Assembly: GCA_028723455.1 (NCBI GenBank)
Contig: JAQYEW010000049.1
Coordinates: 1-60,717 of the forward strand
Direction of reading: 5' to 3'
DNA from: Prevotellaceae bacterium
GTDB taxonomy: Bacteria > Bacteroidota > Bacteroidia > Bacteroidales > Bacteroidaceae
DNA length: 60,717 nucleotides
How positions within the stretch are numbered: position 1 is the first letter of the stretch; each line of letters opens with the position of its first letter. Shown here piece by piece: positions 1 to 7,498 of the stretch. The translations under genes were made by a program, and so were the position numbers. The notes beneath the pieces were generated by a model. It made no database searches and was not told the origin of the DNA. It was given only the letters and a program-made list of their open reading frames with translations.

Positions 1-659
1 CCTACAAAGGTAAGAAATTCTAAGCAAATCACAACAAAAACTATGGTGTTTTCATCGTTCTTGGGGTTGTTACTCTACCCTACAAAGGTAAGAAATTCTA
101 AGCAAATCACAACACTCAAACTCACCTATTTATTTTGGCAAATGTTGTTACTCTACCCTACAAAGGTAAGAAATTCTAAGCAAATCACAACTTACTCTCT
201 CTATCAGAAACATATTACACCGTTGTTACTCTACCCTACAAAGGTAAGAAATTCTAAGCAAATCACAACCAACGTTTCCTTAACACCTTGAGAAAAAAAG
301 TTGTTACTCTACCCTACAAAGGTAAGAAATTCTAAGCAAATCACAACTCCTTTATCAGCGCCTTGTTTCGGCGAGTGGTTGTTACTCTACCCTACAAAGG
401 TAAGAAATTCTAAGCAAATCACAACTATAATATGTGTTGCCAACGGCTTCGAAAAGTTGTTACTCTACCCTACAAAGGTAAGAAATTCTAAGCAAATCAC
501 AACGGCAATGGCACTCACATTTGCCTTCAGTCGTTGTTACTCTACCCTACAAAGGTAAGAAATTCTAAGCAAATCACAACCTAAGGGGCGTTAAAAACCA
601 AACGTTCGCGAGTTGTTACTCTACCCTACAAAGGTAAGAAATTCTAAGCAAATCACAAC
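1..659. CRISPR. CRISPR array, type II-C-like 48-bp repeats (left end cut off)
   Basis: Eight complete identical 48-base repeats start at 66, 144, 222, 300, 378, 456, 533 and 612, and a partial repeat occupies 1-35. On the plus strand each begins GTTGTTACTCTACCC and ends GCAAATCACAAC. The eight spacers are unique and 29-31 bases long (mostly 30). Read on the minus strand the repeat starts GTTGTGATTTGC, the hallmark of Cas9 (type II-C) repeats in Bacteroidetes, so the crRNA is probably made from the minus strand. No cas gene or tracrRNA is visible; they should lie left of the window. The last repeat at 612-659 is not degenerate. I could not match any spacer to a target or to the rest of the window. 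Confidence 0.97.
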
Positions 660-863
660 GGGAAGTACGGATGGTCTTGGCTGAAGACGACCGCTCCCTG
701 TCCCGGATTACCTGTTGCCCCGAAAAAAATGGAAGAAAAATGTGGTTTGATGTAATAATTGGTCAGGAAGATTGTTTATATTATGTAACGGGAATAAAAG
801 AAGAGGTTACACGACAGAACCCTTGTTCTGCCACATAACAGAAGAAACGAATGTTTATCAATA
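660..863 (+). promoter_or_regulatory. Leader region of the ECF sigma gene with two inverted repeats
   Basis: This stretch between the CRISPR array and the sigma factor gene has no coding sequence. It holds an inverted repeat TGTAAC (784-789) and GTTACA (806-811) separated by 16 bases, and a small hairpin CAGAAC/GTTCTG (815-820 and 825-830) with a 4-base loop, 34 bases before the start codon. I see no good TAnnTTTG box here, which would fit a gene driven by an alternative (auto-regulated ECF) promoter. An operator or attenuator role is inference only. The region may also serve as the CRISPR leader if the array is transcribed leftward. Confidence 0.35.
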
Positions 864-1397
864 ATGAATGACCAACAACTCATAGAACGCTTTCTGAAGA
901 CTGGCGACAGCAGGGCTTTCGAGGAGATAGTAAGACGCTACACCGGCTCTGTCTTCTCAAAGGTAATAACGGTTGTCAAAGATGAAGACACGGCCAAAGA
1001 TCTTGTGCAGCAGACTTTCATCAAAGCCTATGAACGACTGGACTGTTGGAAAGGTGGTTCCTTGGGTGCATGGCTTCACACCATCGCAGTGCATCTGGCA
1101 CTGAACATGGCGGATAAAACACGACGGCATCCTACCGTAACGCTCAGCGGCAAAGAAGAAACCACAGCAGCGGATGGATACAGCGAAGAGCATGAAGCGC
1201 GGCTGAAACTGATGGAACACGCCATCAGCCAACTACCCGAACGCGACAGAGAAATCATCACCCTCTTCTATTATAAAGAAAAGAAGGCGGACGAGATAGG
1301 CAAGATGCTGGGCATGACGACAAGCAATGTGCTGGTAAAACTGCACCGCATCAGGGAACAACTAAAAAAACAAATGGAACATGGAAACAATGAATGA
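864..1397 (+). CDS. RNA polymerase ECF-type sigma-70 factor
   Basis: A 177-residue protein of normal ECF sigma length. The sigma-2 region (about residues 8-75) contains FEEIVRRY and DLVQQTFIKAYERL, matching core-binding and -10-recognition helices. The sigma-4 region (about 115-170) contains LPERDREIITLFYYKEKKADEIGK followed by a helix-turn-helix ending in VLVKLHRIREQLKK. There is no sigma-3 domain. The start at 864 is chosen because the ATG at 851 reaches a stop after six codons. The next gene overlaps it by 17 bases, so the two are translationally coupled, as expected when the second gene controls the sigma factor. The regulon is unknown. Confidence 0.93.
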   Translation: MNDQQLIERFLKTGDSRAFEEIVRRYTGSVFSKVITVVKDEDTAKDLVQQTFIKAYERLDCWKGGSLGAWLHTIAVHLALNMADKTRRHPTVTLSGKEETTAADGYSEEHEARLKLMEHAISQLPERDREIITLFYYKEKKADEIGKMLGMTTSNVLVKLHRIREQLKKQMEHGNNE

Positions 1398-1707
1398 TAT
1401 AGACAAGTTGATAGCAGAGAGCATCCGCCGACAGGAAATGGTAGAAGAAATCAACCGTAGCGTGATGAAGCACGTGAAGGCGGATATGCGTAAGCGTCTT
1501 TTCGTGGCCTGGTTCAAGCGAATTGCCTTTAGTTTTGGTTTGCCATTGATGATCGGCCTGCCTCTCATGACCATGATCAAGAGCATCCAAGAGGTGAACG
1601 ACATCGCTTTCTCCATCTCAATCGGCGTTTCCGCCCTTTTCTTCCTTGCCCCCACACTGATGTGGGCGAACTACAAAATCAAAGAAATTTCTTCGGACAT
1701 AGTGTAA
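1381..1707 (+). CDS. Small two-TM membrane protein, possible anti-sigma partner
   Basis: A 108-residue protein not assigned to a named family. Residues 1-40 are charged and helical (DKLIAESIRRQEMVEEINR); two hydrophobic segments follow at about 47-65 and 76-96, with a short charged tail. The start lies inside the end of the sigma factor gene, so translation of the two is coupled. A cytoplasmic helix followed by membrane segments, encoded directly after an ECF sigma factor, is a common arrangement for membrane-bound anti-sigma factors, but no zinc-binding HxxxCxxC signature is present. The anti-sigma role is therefore inference from position and shape. The alternative is a small membrane protein of the sigma regulon. 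Confidence 0.75.
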   Translation: METMNDIDKLIAESIRRQEMVEEINRSVMKHVKADMRKRLFVAWFKRIAFSFGLPLMIGLPLMTMIKSIQEVNDIAFSISIGVSALFFLAPTLMWANYKIKEISSDIV

Positions 1708-1774
1708 TGATTCACGCCACAAACGGTTTATAACATATAGAAACAGAATAACTAACCAATAAAAACAAACAATT

Positions 1775-2164
1775 ATGGATCCAATGACAGTAGGCGCTAT
1801 TTCAAGCGTTATGGGTATTCTCTGCGGCATCATTGCCGTCATAGCCGGAAGCATCAGCAGCAATAAAAAAGCCAAGATGGAGAAAGAGCTTCGCCAGTCA
1901 ATTATCGAGAACGGTATCGACGCCGAGACTGCCAAAGTACTCATTACGACCGAAAAAGAAAAGAAAAGCAACTTTGCCCTCTATGCTGGCTGCGTGCTCA
2001 TCGGCTTCGGTCTCGGCTACTTTTTCGGATTGGAATGGTTCACCCCGAACGAAGGCATCTTGGGAATCTTTGGTACTGGTGTGGGGCTGCTCATTGCCTT
2101 TATCATCGACAACAGGCTGAAGAAAGAGAAAGCCCGAGAAAGGGAAGAGAACCCATCCGCATGA
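1775..2164 (+). CDS. Small membrane protein, DUF6249-like
   Basis: A 129-residue protein with an N-terminal membrane segment (about 6-27, GAISSVMGILCGIIAVIAGS), a charged cytoplasmic helix (30-65, rich in Lys/Glu) and two more hydrophobic segments (68-85 and 93-111), ending in a very charged tail. The layout of one TM helix, a charged linker and two TM helices resembles the DUF6249 group of small Bacteroidetes membrane proteins, which often sit beside ECF sigma factors; I am only moderately sure of that label. It lies 67 bases after the preceding gene on the same strand and ends directly at a strong hairpin, so it is probably the last gene of the sigma factor operon. Function unknown. Confidence 0.78.
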   Translation: MDPMTVGAISSVMGILCGIIAVIAGSISSNKKAKMEKELRQSIIENGIDAETAKVLITTEKEKKSNFALYAGCVLIGFGLGYFFGLEWFTPNEGILGIFGTGVGLLIAFIIDNRLKKEKAREREENPSA

Positions 2165-2230
2165 ACCCACCAAACGCGAAATGCAGCCAAAGGAAGGAAA
2201 CGAAATCCTATCCTTTGGCTGCATTTTTGT
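2163..2230 (+). terminator. Rho-independent terminator; left copy of a structured direct repeat
   Basis: A perfect 16-bp stem (2179-2194 with 2211-2226) carries the core CAGCCAAAGGA and is followed by TTTTTGTTT on the plus strand, ending the sigma factor operon. It can also act on the convergent TonB receptor gene. The element from 2163 onward aligns without gaps to 10600-10668, with compensatory changes in the stem (ATG/CAT here, GAA/TTC there). Confidence 0.9.
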
Positions 2231-2247
2231 TTACTGGTACGTGTCCT

Positions 2248-4458
2248 TTAGAAACGATAGGTTGCGGCAGCCATAACATTAAATCCGGCAGCAGAAATGC
2301 CCGAGCTGTAGGGTCGGTAGCGACGATTCGTAAGGTTCTCCAATCCCAGATGCAGCGTGAGAGGAAAACGGAAATCATAGGCTGCTTTAGCGTTCAGCGT
2401 CAGCCAACCAGGGGCGTAGGGTTGTCCTTCTTTGTCCAAGGCATATATTTCCACTTTGCCACGCTCCTCATCAGCCAATTCATCGTAGGCGCGTCGAGCT
2501 TGGAAATCGGTGTAGAATTCCGCATGCCAAGCCTTGTTGCGGTAATTCAGGGAGACTCTGCCGAAGAGAGGGGCCGCATGGCGCAGCGGCGAGGAAGTGC
2601 CATCCTCGAGTTGCTCCTTACCCTTTTGTGCGTTGATAAAGCTCTTGAACTCAAAGCCGGCCGGCAATTGGGCCTTGACATGCATCTGCACACCGTAGAC
2701 TTGTGCCCAAGCCGCATTTTGCAGGGCCAGCACCTGGCTCTGCTCTCCTTTGTACAGGATGGAATCCTGTCCGTTCCAGCGGAAGGGGCGACGCACCAAG
2801 GCATCGTCCAAATAGGTATAGAAAGCCGTGAGTGTCATCTGTAACCAGTTTCCGAAACGCTGCTCCAGCCCTACTTCCACATGGTGAGCCAGTTCGGCAT
2901 GCAAACGAGGGTTAGGCACCACCACCGCACGGTCCACCGAATCGAAGAGTTTACCCATATCATCCACATTTGGACTACGAAAGGCCCGTGCATAATGAAG
3001 AGTGAAACGTTGTCGCTTGTTGGGTTGCCAAGCCCAACCTACTCCACCGGAAAAAGCCCCATGGCTTGAAGTTACCTTAGACGGAAATGGCAATGTCATG
3101 CCCCAGTTGCGAAAATCGGCACGCAAGGCAAAGTGATTGTAACGCATACCAAGTTCCATCGTCAGGCTACGGTGCAGCCTCAACATCGCTTGGGCATAGC
3201 CGGCCAACGAAAACCATTGGGCCTGCGGATAGCGCGAGGCAGCGGGGCCTTCTTCTTTGGTTTGGATGTCTGTGGTTTTCGCGCTCGATGAAACATCGTC
3301 GCACACCCCCTCAACACCATAATACAAGGTATGTTTCCCCCAAGCCTTGGAAAAGTCCAGATTGAGGGAATATGCCTCCACCTCCTCTTTTTGGGCTGTA
3401 CGTATTGCTTTCCCAAAAGACCGGTCAATACGGCTCTCCTCGAAATGCTGCCAGGCAGCACGCAAGGTAGCACGATTGAACAAAGGATTATCCGACTGGT
3501 GCTGGACAGTAAACTGATTCATGCGCCAGATTTGCGGCCCATAGGACCACTCTGCATAGCGGGGTAGCCCTTTGCGCAAGCGAGTATGACGGTCATAACG
3601 TCCATAGTCCGACGTCTGCGAATGATGAAAGGCATACTGTAAATCCCATGCTTTGGTGGGCTGAAAGCGCAACTTCTGCATCACGTTCCGCTGATTATAG
3701 CCGGAGGGATTCTGCACCTTCGGATGAGGGTTGCGAACGGCCTGGTCCGTCCCATCCGGGGCTGTTTCAACTATCCATGGCTTAAGATACTCCCGTGGCC
3801 CGTGAGCACCCTGGCGGAGATCGTCAAAGTGGAAATAACTGACGCTGCCAAGCCAAGCCCAACGCTTGCCACCCAGGTTTATATCAAAATGGCCTGTGCG
3901 TTCCAGATTGGCCGAAGAAAAGCGGGCAGCCGCTTTTCCATGTGCCTGCAGGCCAGCGTCTGAAAACATTGGGGTGAGCGTTTGAAAACTCATCACGCCG
4001 CCAATGGCATCGCTACCGTAAATGACGCTGCCAGGACCAAAGAGCACCTCGGTACGTTGTAAGGAAAACGGGTCAATCGAAATGACGTTCTGTATATTGC
4101 CCCCTCGGAAGATGGCCGTGTTCATCCTAACGCCATCCACGGCATAAAGCAAACGATGCGTAGCAAAGCCACGGATCATCGGGCTTCCGCCACCCTGCTG
4201 GCTTTTTTGAACGAACACTTGTCCCGTGTTGGCCAAAAGGTCGGCTGTGGTTTGTGGTTGATACAAGCGTACAGCCTCAGGGCTGACGGAGATCAGTCGC
4301 TGAGGCAGAGATGACCGGATCTGTTCCCAACGCGTGGCCGATACAACCACCTCTTCCAATGGCAAAAACGGAGAGTCGCCTTTTTCCTTTTCAGACCATA
4401 CACGTAGAGGGGTTAGCAGAATGAAAAGAATCAGGCAGAAAAGTTTCCTTTGATACAT
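2248..4458 (-). CDS. TonB-dependent outer-membrane receptor, haem/haemoglobin-receptor-like
   Basis: A 736-residue outer-membrane transporter. Residues 1-22 form a signal peptide (ends LRVWSE). The plug domain (about 35-150) starts with EEVVVSATR and contains GGSPMIRGFATHRLLYAVDG and VLFGPGSVIYGSDAIGG. The 22-strand barrel fills the rest and ends in Phe (AAATYRF). Motifs near residues 490-515 (AFRSPNVDDM and VPNPRLHAE) correspond to the FRAP and NPNL boxes of haem receptors. The histidine usually found between those boxes is absent, so the ligand is uncertain. It is the last gene of an operon with two T9SS-exported propeller proteins (9-base gap to the previous gene). No SusD partner is present, so it is not a classical polysaccharide locus. 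Confidence 0.9.
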   Translation of the reverse strand: MYQRKLFCLILFILLTPLRVWSEKEKGDSPFLPLEEVVVSATRWEQIRSSLPQRLISVSPEAVRLYQPQTTADLLANTGQVFVQKSQQGGGSPMIRGFATHRLLYAVDGVRMNTAIFRGGNIQNVISIDPFSLQRTEVLFGPGSVIYGSDAIGGVMSFQTLTPMFSDAGLQAHGKAAARFSSANLERTGHFDINLGGKRWAWLGSVSYFHFDDLRQGAHGPREYLKPWIVETAPDGTDQAVRNPHPKVQNPSGYNQRNVMQKLRFQPTKAWDLQYAFHHSQTSDYGRYDRHTRLRKGLPRYAEWSYGPQIWRMNQFTVQHQSDNPLFNRATLRAAWQHFEESRIDRSFGKAIRTAQKEEVEAYSLNLDFSKAWGKHTLYYGVEGVCDDVSSSAKTTDIQTKEEGPAASRYPQAQWFSLAGYAQAMLRLHRSLTMELGMRYNHFALRADFRNWGMTLPFPSKVTSSHGAFSGGVGWAWQPNKRQRFTLHYARAFRSPNVDDMGKLFDSVDRAVVVPNPRLHAELAHHVEVGLEQRFGNWLQMTLTAFYTYLDDALVRRPFRWNGQDSILYKGEQSQVLALQNAAWAQVYGVQMHVKAQLPAGFEFKSFINAQKGKEQLEDGTSSPLRHAAPLFGRVSLNYRNKAWHAEFYTDFQARRAYDELADEERGKVEIYALDKEGQPYAPGWLTLNAKAAYDFRFPLTLHLGLENLTNRRYRPYSSGISAAGFNVMAAATYRF

Positions 4459-4467
4459 ACAATATGG

Positions 4468-7400
4468 TTAACGAATGAATAAACGTCCCGATTTCTGAAA
4501 CTCCGCACTTTGGCAGAAATAAAAGTACATGCCTGTCGATAATCCCTCTGTAGGCAGTATCTGCTTACCCCTTGGAGAGAGGTCAACCGTGCGCATCACC
4601 TGGCCGCCACTGTTGTACACTGTCAGGCGGAGCGGTTGGGAAAGGCCACGGGGAAGCAGGCTGAAAGCCTCGCCCGCGGATACTGACAGGCGATCGAAAT
4701 CCACATCCTTTGACAAGACCTCCTGTCCGGGAATGGCCGTCGGCACATCCTTACGTCCAACAATCATGTTTTTCACTGTCTTCGTGTCAGAACCCTTGGG
4801 TGTCTTCACCGTGAGCGTTACATCATAGCTTTGGTCGGCGGCCACCCGTACCTTGGGATTTCGGGCGTGCTTGTCCGAAACCCAAAGAGGTTCAGGATTG
4901 AAGTTCCATTCCCACTCTGCCTGCTGCTGATTGACAATAGAGTAACTGTCAAACTGCCATTCGGCCTCACCCAGATTCTCGCCTGTTCCTGCGGAGAGCA
5001 CCAATGGCTGCGCAACAGGTCGGAAATCAGTATCCACCAAAGGACGCTGCCAAATTCCGTTGTTGGTGGCCAAGCGTAGCACACCCTCTTTGTAGAAAGG
5101 CAGCATGCGGGTAACAGTCAGCACAGGAGGCAGACCGGCAGAGAAATCCTGCCAGCCATTGGTGGTGTCGTCGCGATAAAGCACACGATTGCGGTACGCC
5201 TGATAGACATCTCCCCACGGGCGCATCACGGCACTCACGGCATAGACCGCATGCTTATCATTACCTGTCAGAATCAGGCGCATCACTCGCTGCTGTTCTC
5301 CCGTTTCGGCCAGTTCCAGTCCTTGATCCATCTGTTCCCAGGTGGTACCTCCATCTGTCGTTCGGAACAAGCCACCTGGTTCGTGGGTGGTAATCCATAT
5401 CTCCTGCTCGTCGCGTGGATGAATGGCTATCTTGTAATTGACGGTGTTACGCATCGCCGGTGGCAGGTCGGCAAGTTCGGTAAACTGTTGCCCACCGTCG
5501 TCCGAACGATAAATACGGCTAACGGTGCCTACAAGGAGTACGTCCGGATTGGCTCGCGACACCGCATAGGCACTAACGTTCTCCTGAAAAGTGTATAGCC
5601 GTACAAAACTCTCCCCGTCGTTCACGGTTTTCCAGAGTGAGCGTGGCTCGTCCCTGCGATTGATGTAGAAACTCTTGGCGTAGCGCGGGTCAAATTCAAA
5701 ACCGATACCAAACTGCGAAGACTCCAAAGGGAAAGTCCAAAAGCCACGGAAGGGAACAAATTCCTGCTTCCAATCATCCGGCAGATAGCAGCTTCCCGCA
5801 TCGGAGAAAGCCACCTTACGAGGATTACTCAAGAAAACGTAGCCCGTAGAACACTCACTGCCACCCACGCTGATTGCCGCACCGTTGTAGCGGTCCAGCT
5901 GTACCATGTTGCCGTTATGGTTGCGGCCGCCCACCATCACGTCCTCGTTCCATCCCATATCGAATCCCCAAAACTCAGAGGCATAGATGCCCTGAATGCG
6001 GGCTTCGGCATGTGCGTTGAAGAAGTCGCGCGAATAGATGATGCCGCCGTCGGTGGACAGCCAGGTGTCTGTGCCCACCACTTTCAGGTCCTGCATATCG
6101 CAATGCAGGTCGAAACGTCCGTAATAACCTCCCACATTCTGTATTGTCTGTCCCCCATCTGTGGAACGGTAAAGGTTGAGCAATCCGAAGAGCAGCGTCT
6201 CCGGATCCGTCGAAGAGGCTTGCACCACCATATCGTAATAGCCCTGGCCTCCGCTTTGGTCGAACGACTCGAGCTGGTCTTTGACCTTCGCATTCATCGT
6301 CCACGTGGCTCCTGCATCCGTACTCTTGAACAGCATAGGAGTGCCCAGATAAAAGGGAGAGGCATAGGAAGATGAATTATCGGCCGCACAGGCAAAGACA
6401 TAGACATAATCATGCCCATGCTCCGCAGCCGACAGGCCGATTCGGCCCGAGGCCAAAGGGGTGGTGTTGCCCAACCGGCATGTGATGAAGGAAGAACCGC
6501 CGTCGGTACTCTTGCGCAGCTCTACGCCCTTATCCTTCCTTACCAGGGCGTAAACGACCTCTGGATTATCCATCTTGTATTTAAGGTCGAAACATTGTCC
6601 GTCGTCAACAAATGTCCAATGTGCCCCGTTATCCGTGGTCTTATAGATACCCCGGTCGTTAGCCAGCAAAAAGGTATTGTCATCTTCGGGGTGCATCACC
6701 ACATCCCGTGCGCTAAAATACACCCGGCGCAGATTCTCAGGCGTGATATTCTGCCAATGTTCTCCACCGTCTGTCGTCAACCATACGAGCGAACCGCCAC
6801 TCACTACGACCTTGTCGGCATTGGTGCGAGACACTTCTACAGAATTCACGATGCCTCCGAAGTAGTGGTCAGGAGGACAGGCCTTCCAGTTCATACCCCG
6901 GTCTATGCTCTTGAACAGCATGCCTGTCTCCGTGCCGGCATACAGGATGTCCGGATTCGAAGGCGAAACATCAAAACGTTGCACGTTGGACTGCCAGGGA
7001 CGCACTTGCTTCGTCTCTGAGTTATAGGTAATCAAGGGAGTAAGCACCTTCCAAGGAGCCGTATTCCCTGCCACCTTGCTACCCTTCGCCCTCTTTTTTG
7101 TGGGACGGACATTCATCTCGTCCACCATTGCCACAAAATCGGCCTGTCGAGGCAAACGAATACTGCCGTCGGGGCACACATAGGGAGCATAGGCTTTCTG
7201 CCAACGGTAGAAGATATTGAGAATCGCCTTGTTTTGCGGAGTCTTGGTGAGCATACCGGGAGTCTCGTGTTGCCAGCGGCGGAAGCGTTCTACCGTTTGG
7301 TAGTAATTTATCGTATCCGGACGCGCCAGGCCTGCCATCCATGCAGGAGCATCCGCAGGCAGTTCCACGAAACCGTACGGACGATATAATTGGTCGCCGG

Positions 7401-7476
7401 GAGTCATTTCCTGGGCATGCAGGGTCAGAAGACTCACACCGCAGCATAAGGAAAGGAAATACGTTTTTAAGTTCAT
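4468..7476 (-). CDS. T9SS-exported beta-propeller (BNR/sortilin-like) and PKD protein, copy A
   Basis: A 1002-residue secreted protein. It has a signal peptide (1-21, ends LLTLHAQ) and an N-terminal helical region with FRRWQHE and FYRWQKAYAPYV. Many BNR/Asp-box turns follow (SIDRGMNW, TTDGGEHW, TTDNGAHW, STDGGSSF, STDAGATW, STDGGQT, SDDGGQQF, TTDGGTTW), indicating one or two beta-propellers as in VPS10/sortilin and GH74-like proteins. A PKD-type domain is at about 835-905 (YDVTLTVKTPKG), and a type A T9SS sorting domain at about 925-1002 (LTVYNSGGQVMRTVDL to GMYFYF and SGRLFIR). It is a diverged paralogue of the gene just upstream. The 22-base gap there and 9-base gap to the TonB receptor indicate one operon. 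Enzyme or binding activity is not determinable from sequence. Confidence 0.88.
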   Translation of the reverse strand: MNLKTYFLSLCCGVSLLTLHAQEMTPGDQLYRPYGFVELPADAPAWMAGLARPDTINYYQTVERFRRWQHETPGMLTKTPQNKAILNIFYRWQKAYAPYVCPDGSIRLPRQADFVAMVDEMNVRPTKKRAKGSKVAGNTAPWKVLTPLITYNSETKQVRPWQSNVQRFDVSPSNPDILYAGTETGMLFKSIDRGMNWKACPPDHYFGGIVNSVEVSRTNADKVVVSGGSLVWLTTDGGEHWQNITPENLRRVYFSARDVVMHPEDDNTFLLANDRGIYKTTDNGAHWTFVDDGQCFDLKYKMDNPEVVYALVRKDKGVELRKSTDGGSSFITCRLGNTTPLASGRIGLSAAEHGHDYVYVFACAADNSSSYASPFYLGTPMLFKSTDAGATWTMNAKVKDQLESFDQSGGQGYYDMVVQASSTDPETLLFGLLNLYRSTDGGQTIQNVGGYYGRFDLHCDMQDLKVVGTDTWLSTDGGIIYSRDFFNAHAEARIQGIYASEFWGFDMGWNEDVMVGGRNHNGNMVQLDRYNGAAISVGGSECSTGYVFLSNPRKVAFSDAGSCYLPDDWKQEFVPFRGFWTFPLESSQFGIGFEFDPRYAKSFYINRRDEPRSLWKTVNDGESFVRLYTFQENVSAYAVSRANPDVLLVGTVSRIYRSDDGGQQFTELADLPPAMRNTVNYKIAIHPRDEQEIWITTHEPGGLFRTTDGGTTWEQMDQGLELAETGEQQRVMRLILTGNDKHAVYAVSAVMRPWGDVYQAYRNRVLYRDDTTNGWQDFSAGLPPVLTVTRMLPFYKEGVLRLATNNGIWQRPLVDTDFRPVAQPLVLSAGTGENLGEAEWQFDSYSIVNQQQAEWEWNFNPEPLWVSDKHARNPKVRVAADQSYDVTLTVKTPKGSDTKTVKNMIVGRKDVPTAIPGQEVLSKDVDFDRLSVSAGEAFSLLPRGLSQPLRLTVYNSGGQVMRTVDLSPRGKQILPTEGLSTGMYFYFCQSAEFQKSGRLFIR

Positions 7477-7498
7477 GTATAAAGAATTAATTTATAGA

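Noticed and set aside
43..558. Open frames with a repeated peptide LLLYPTKVRNSKQITT
   Set aside because: They are translations of the CRISPR repeats, not genes.
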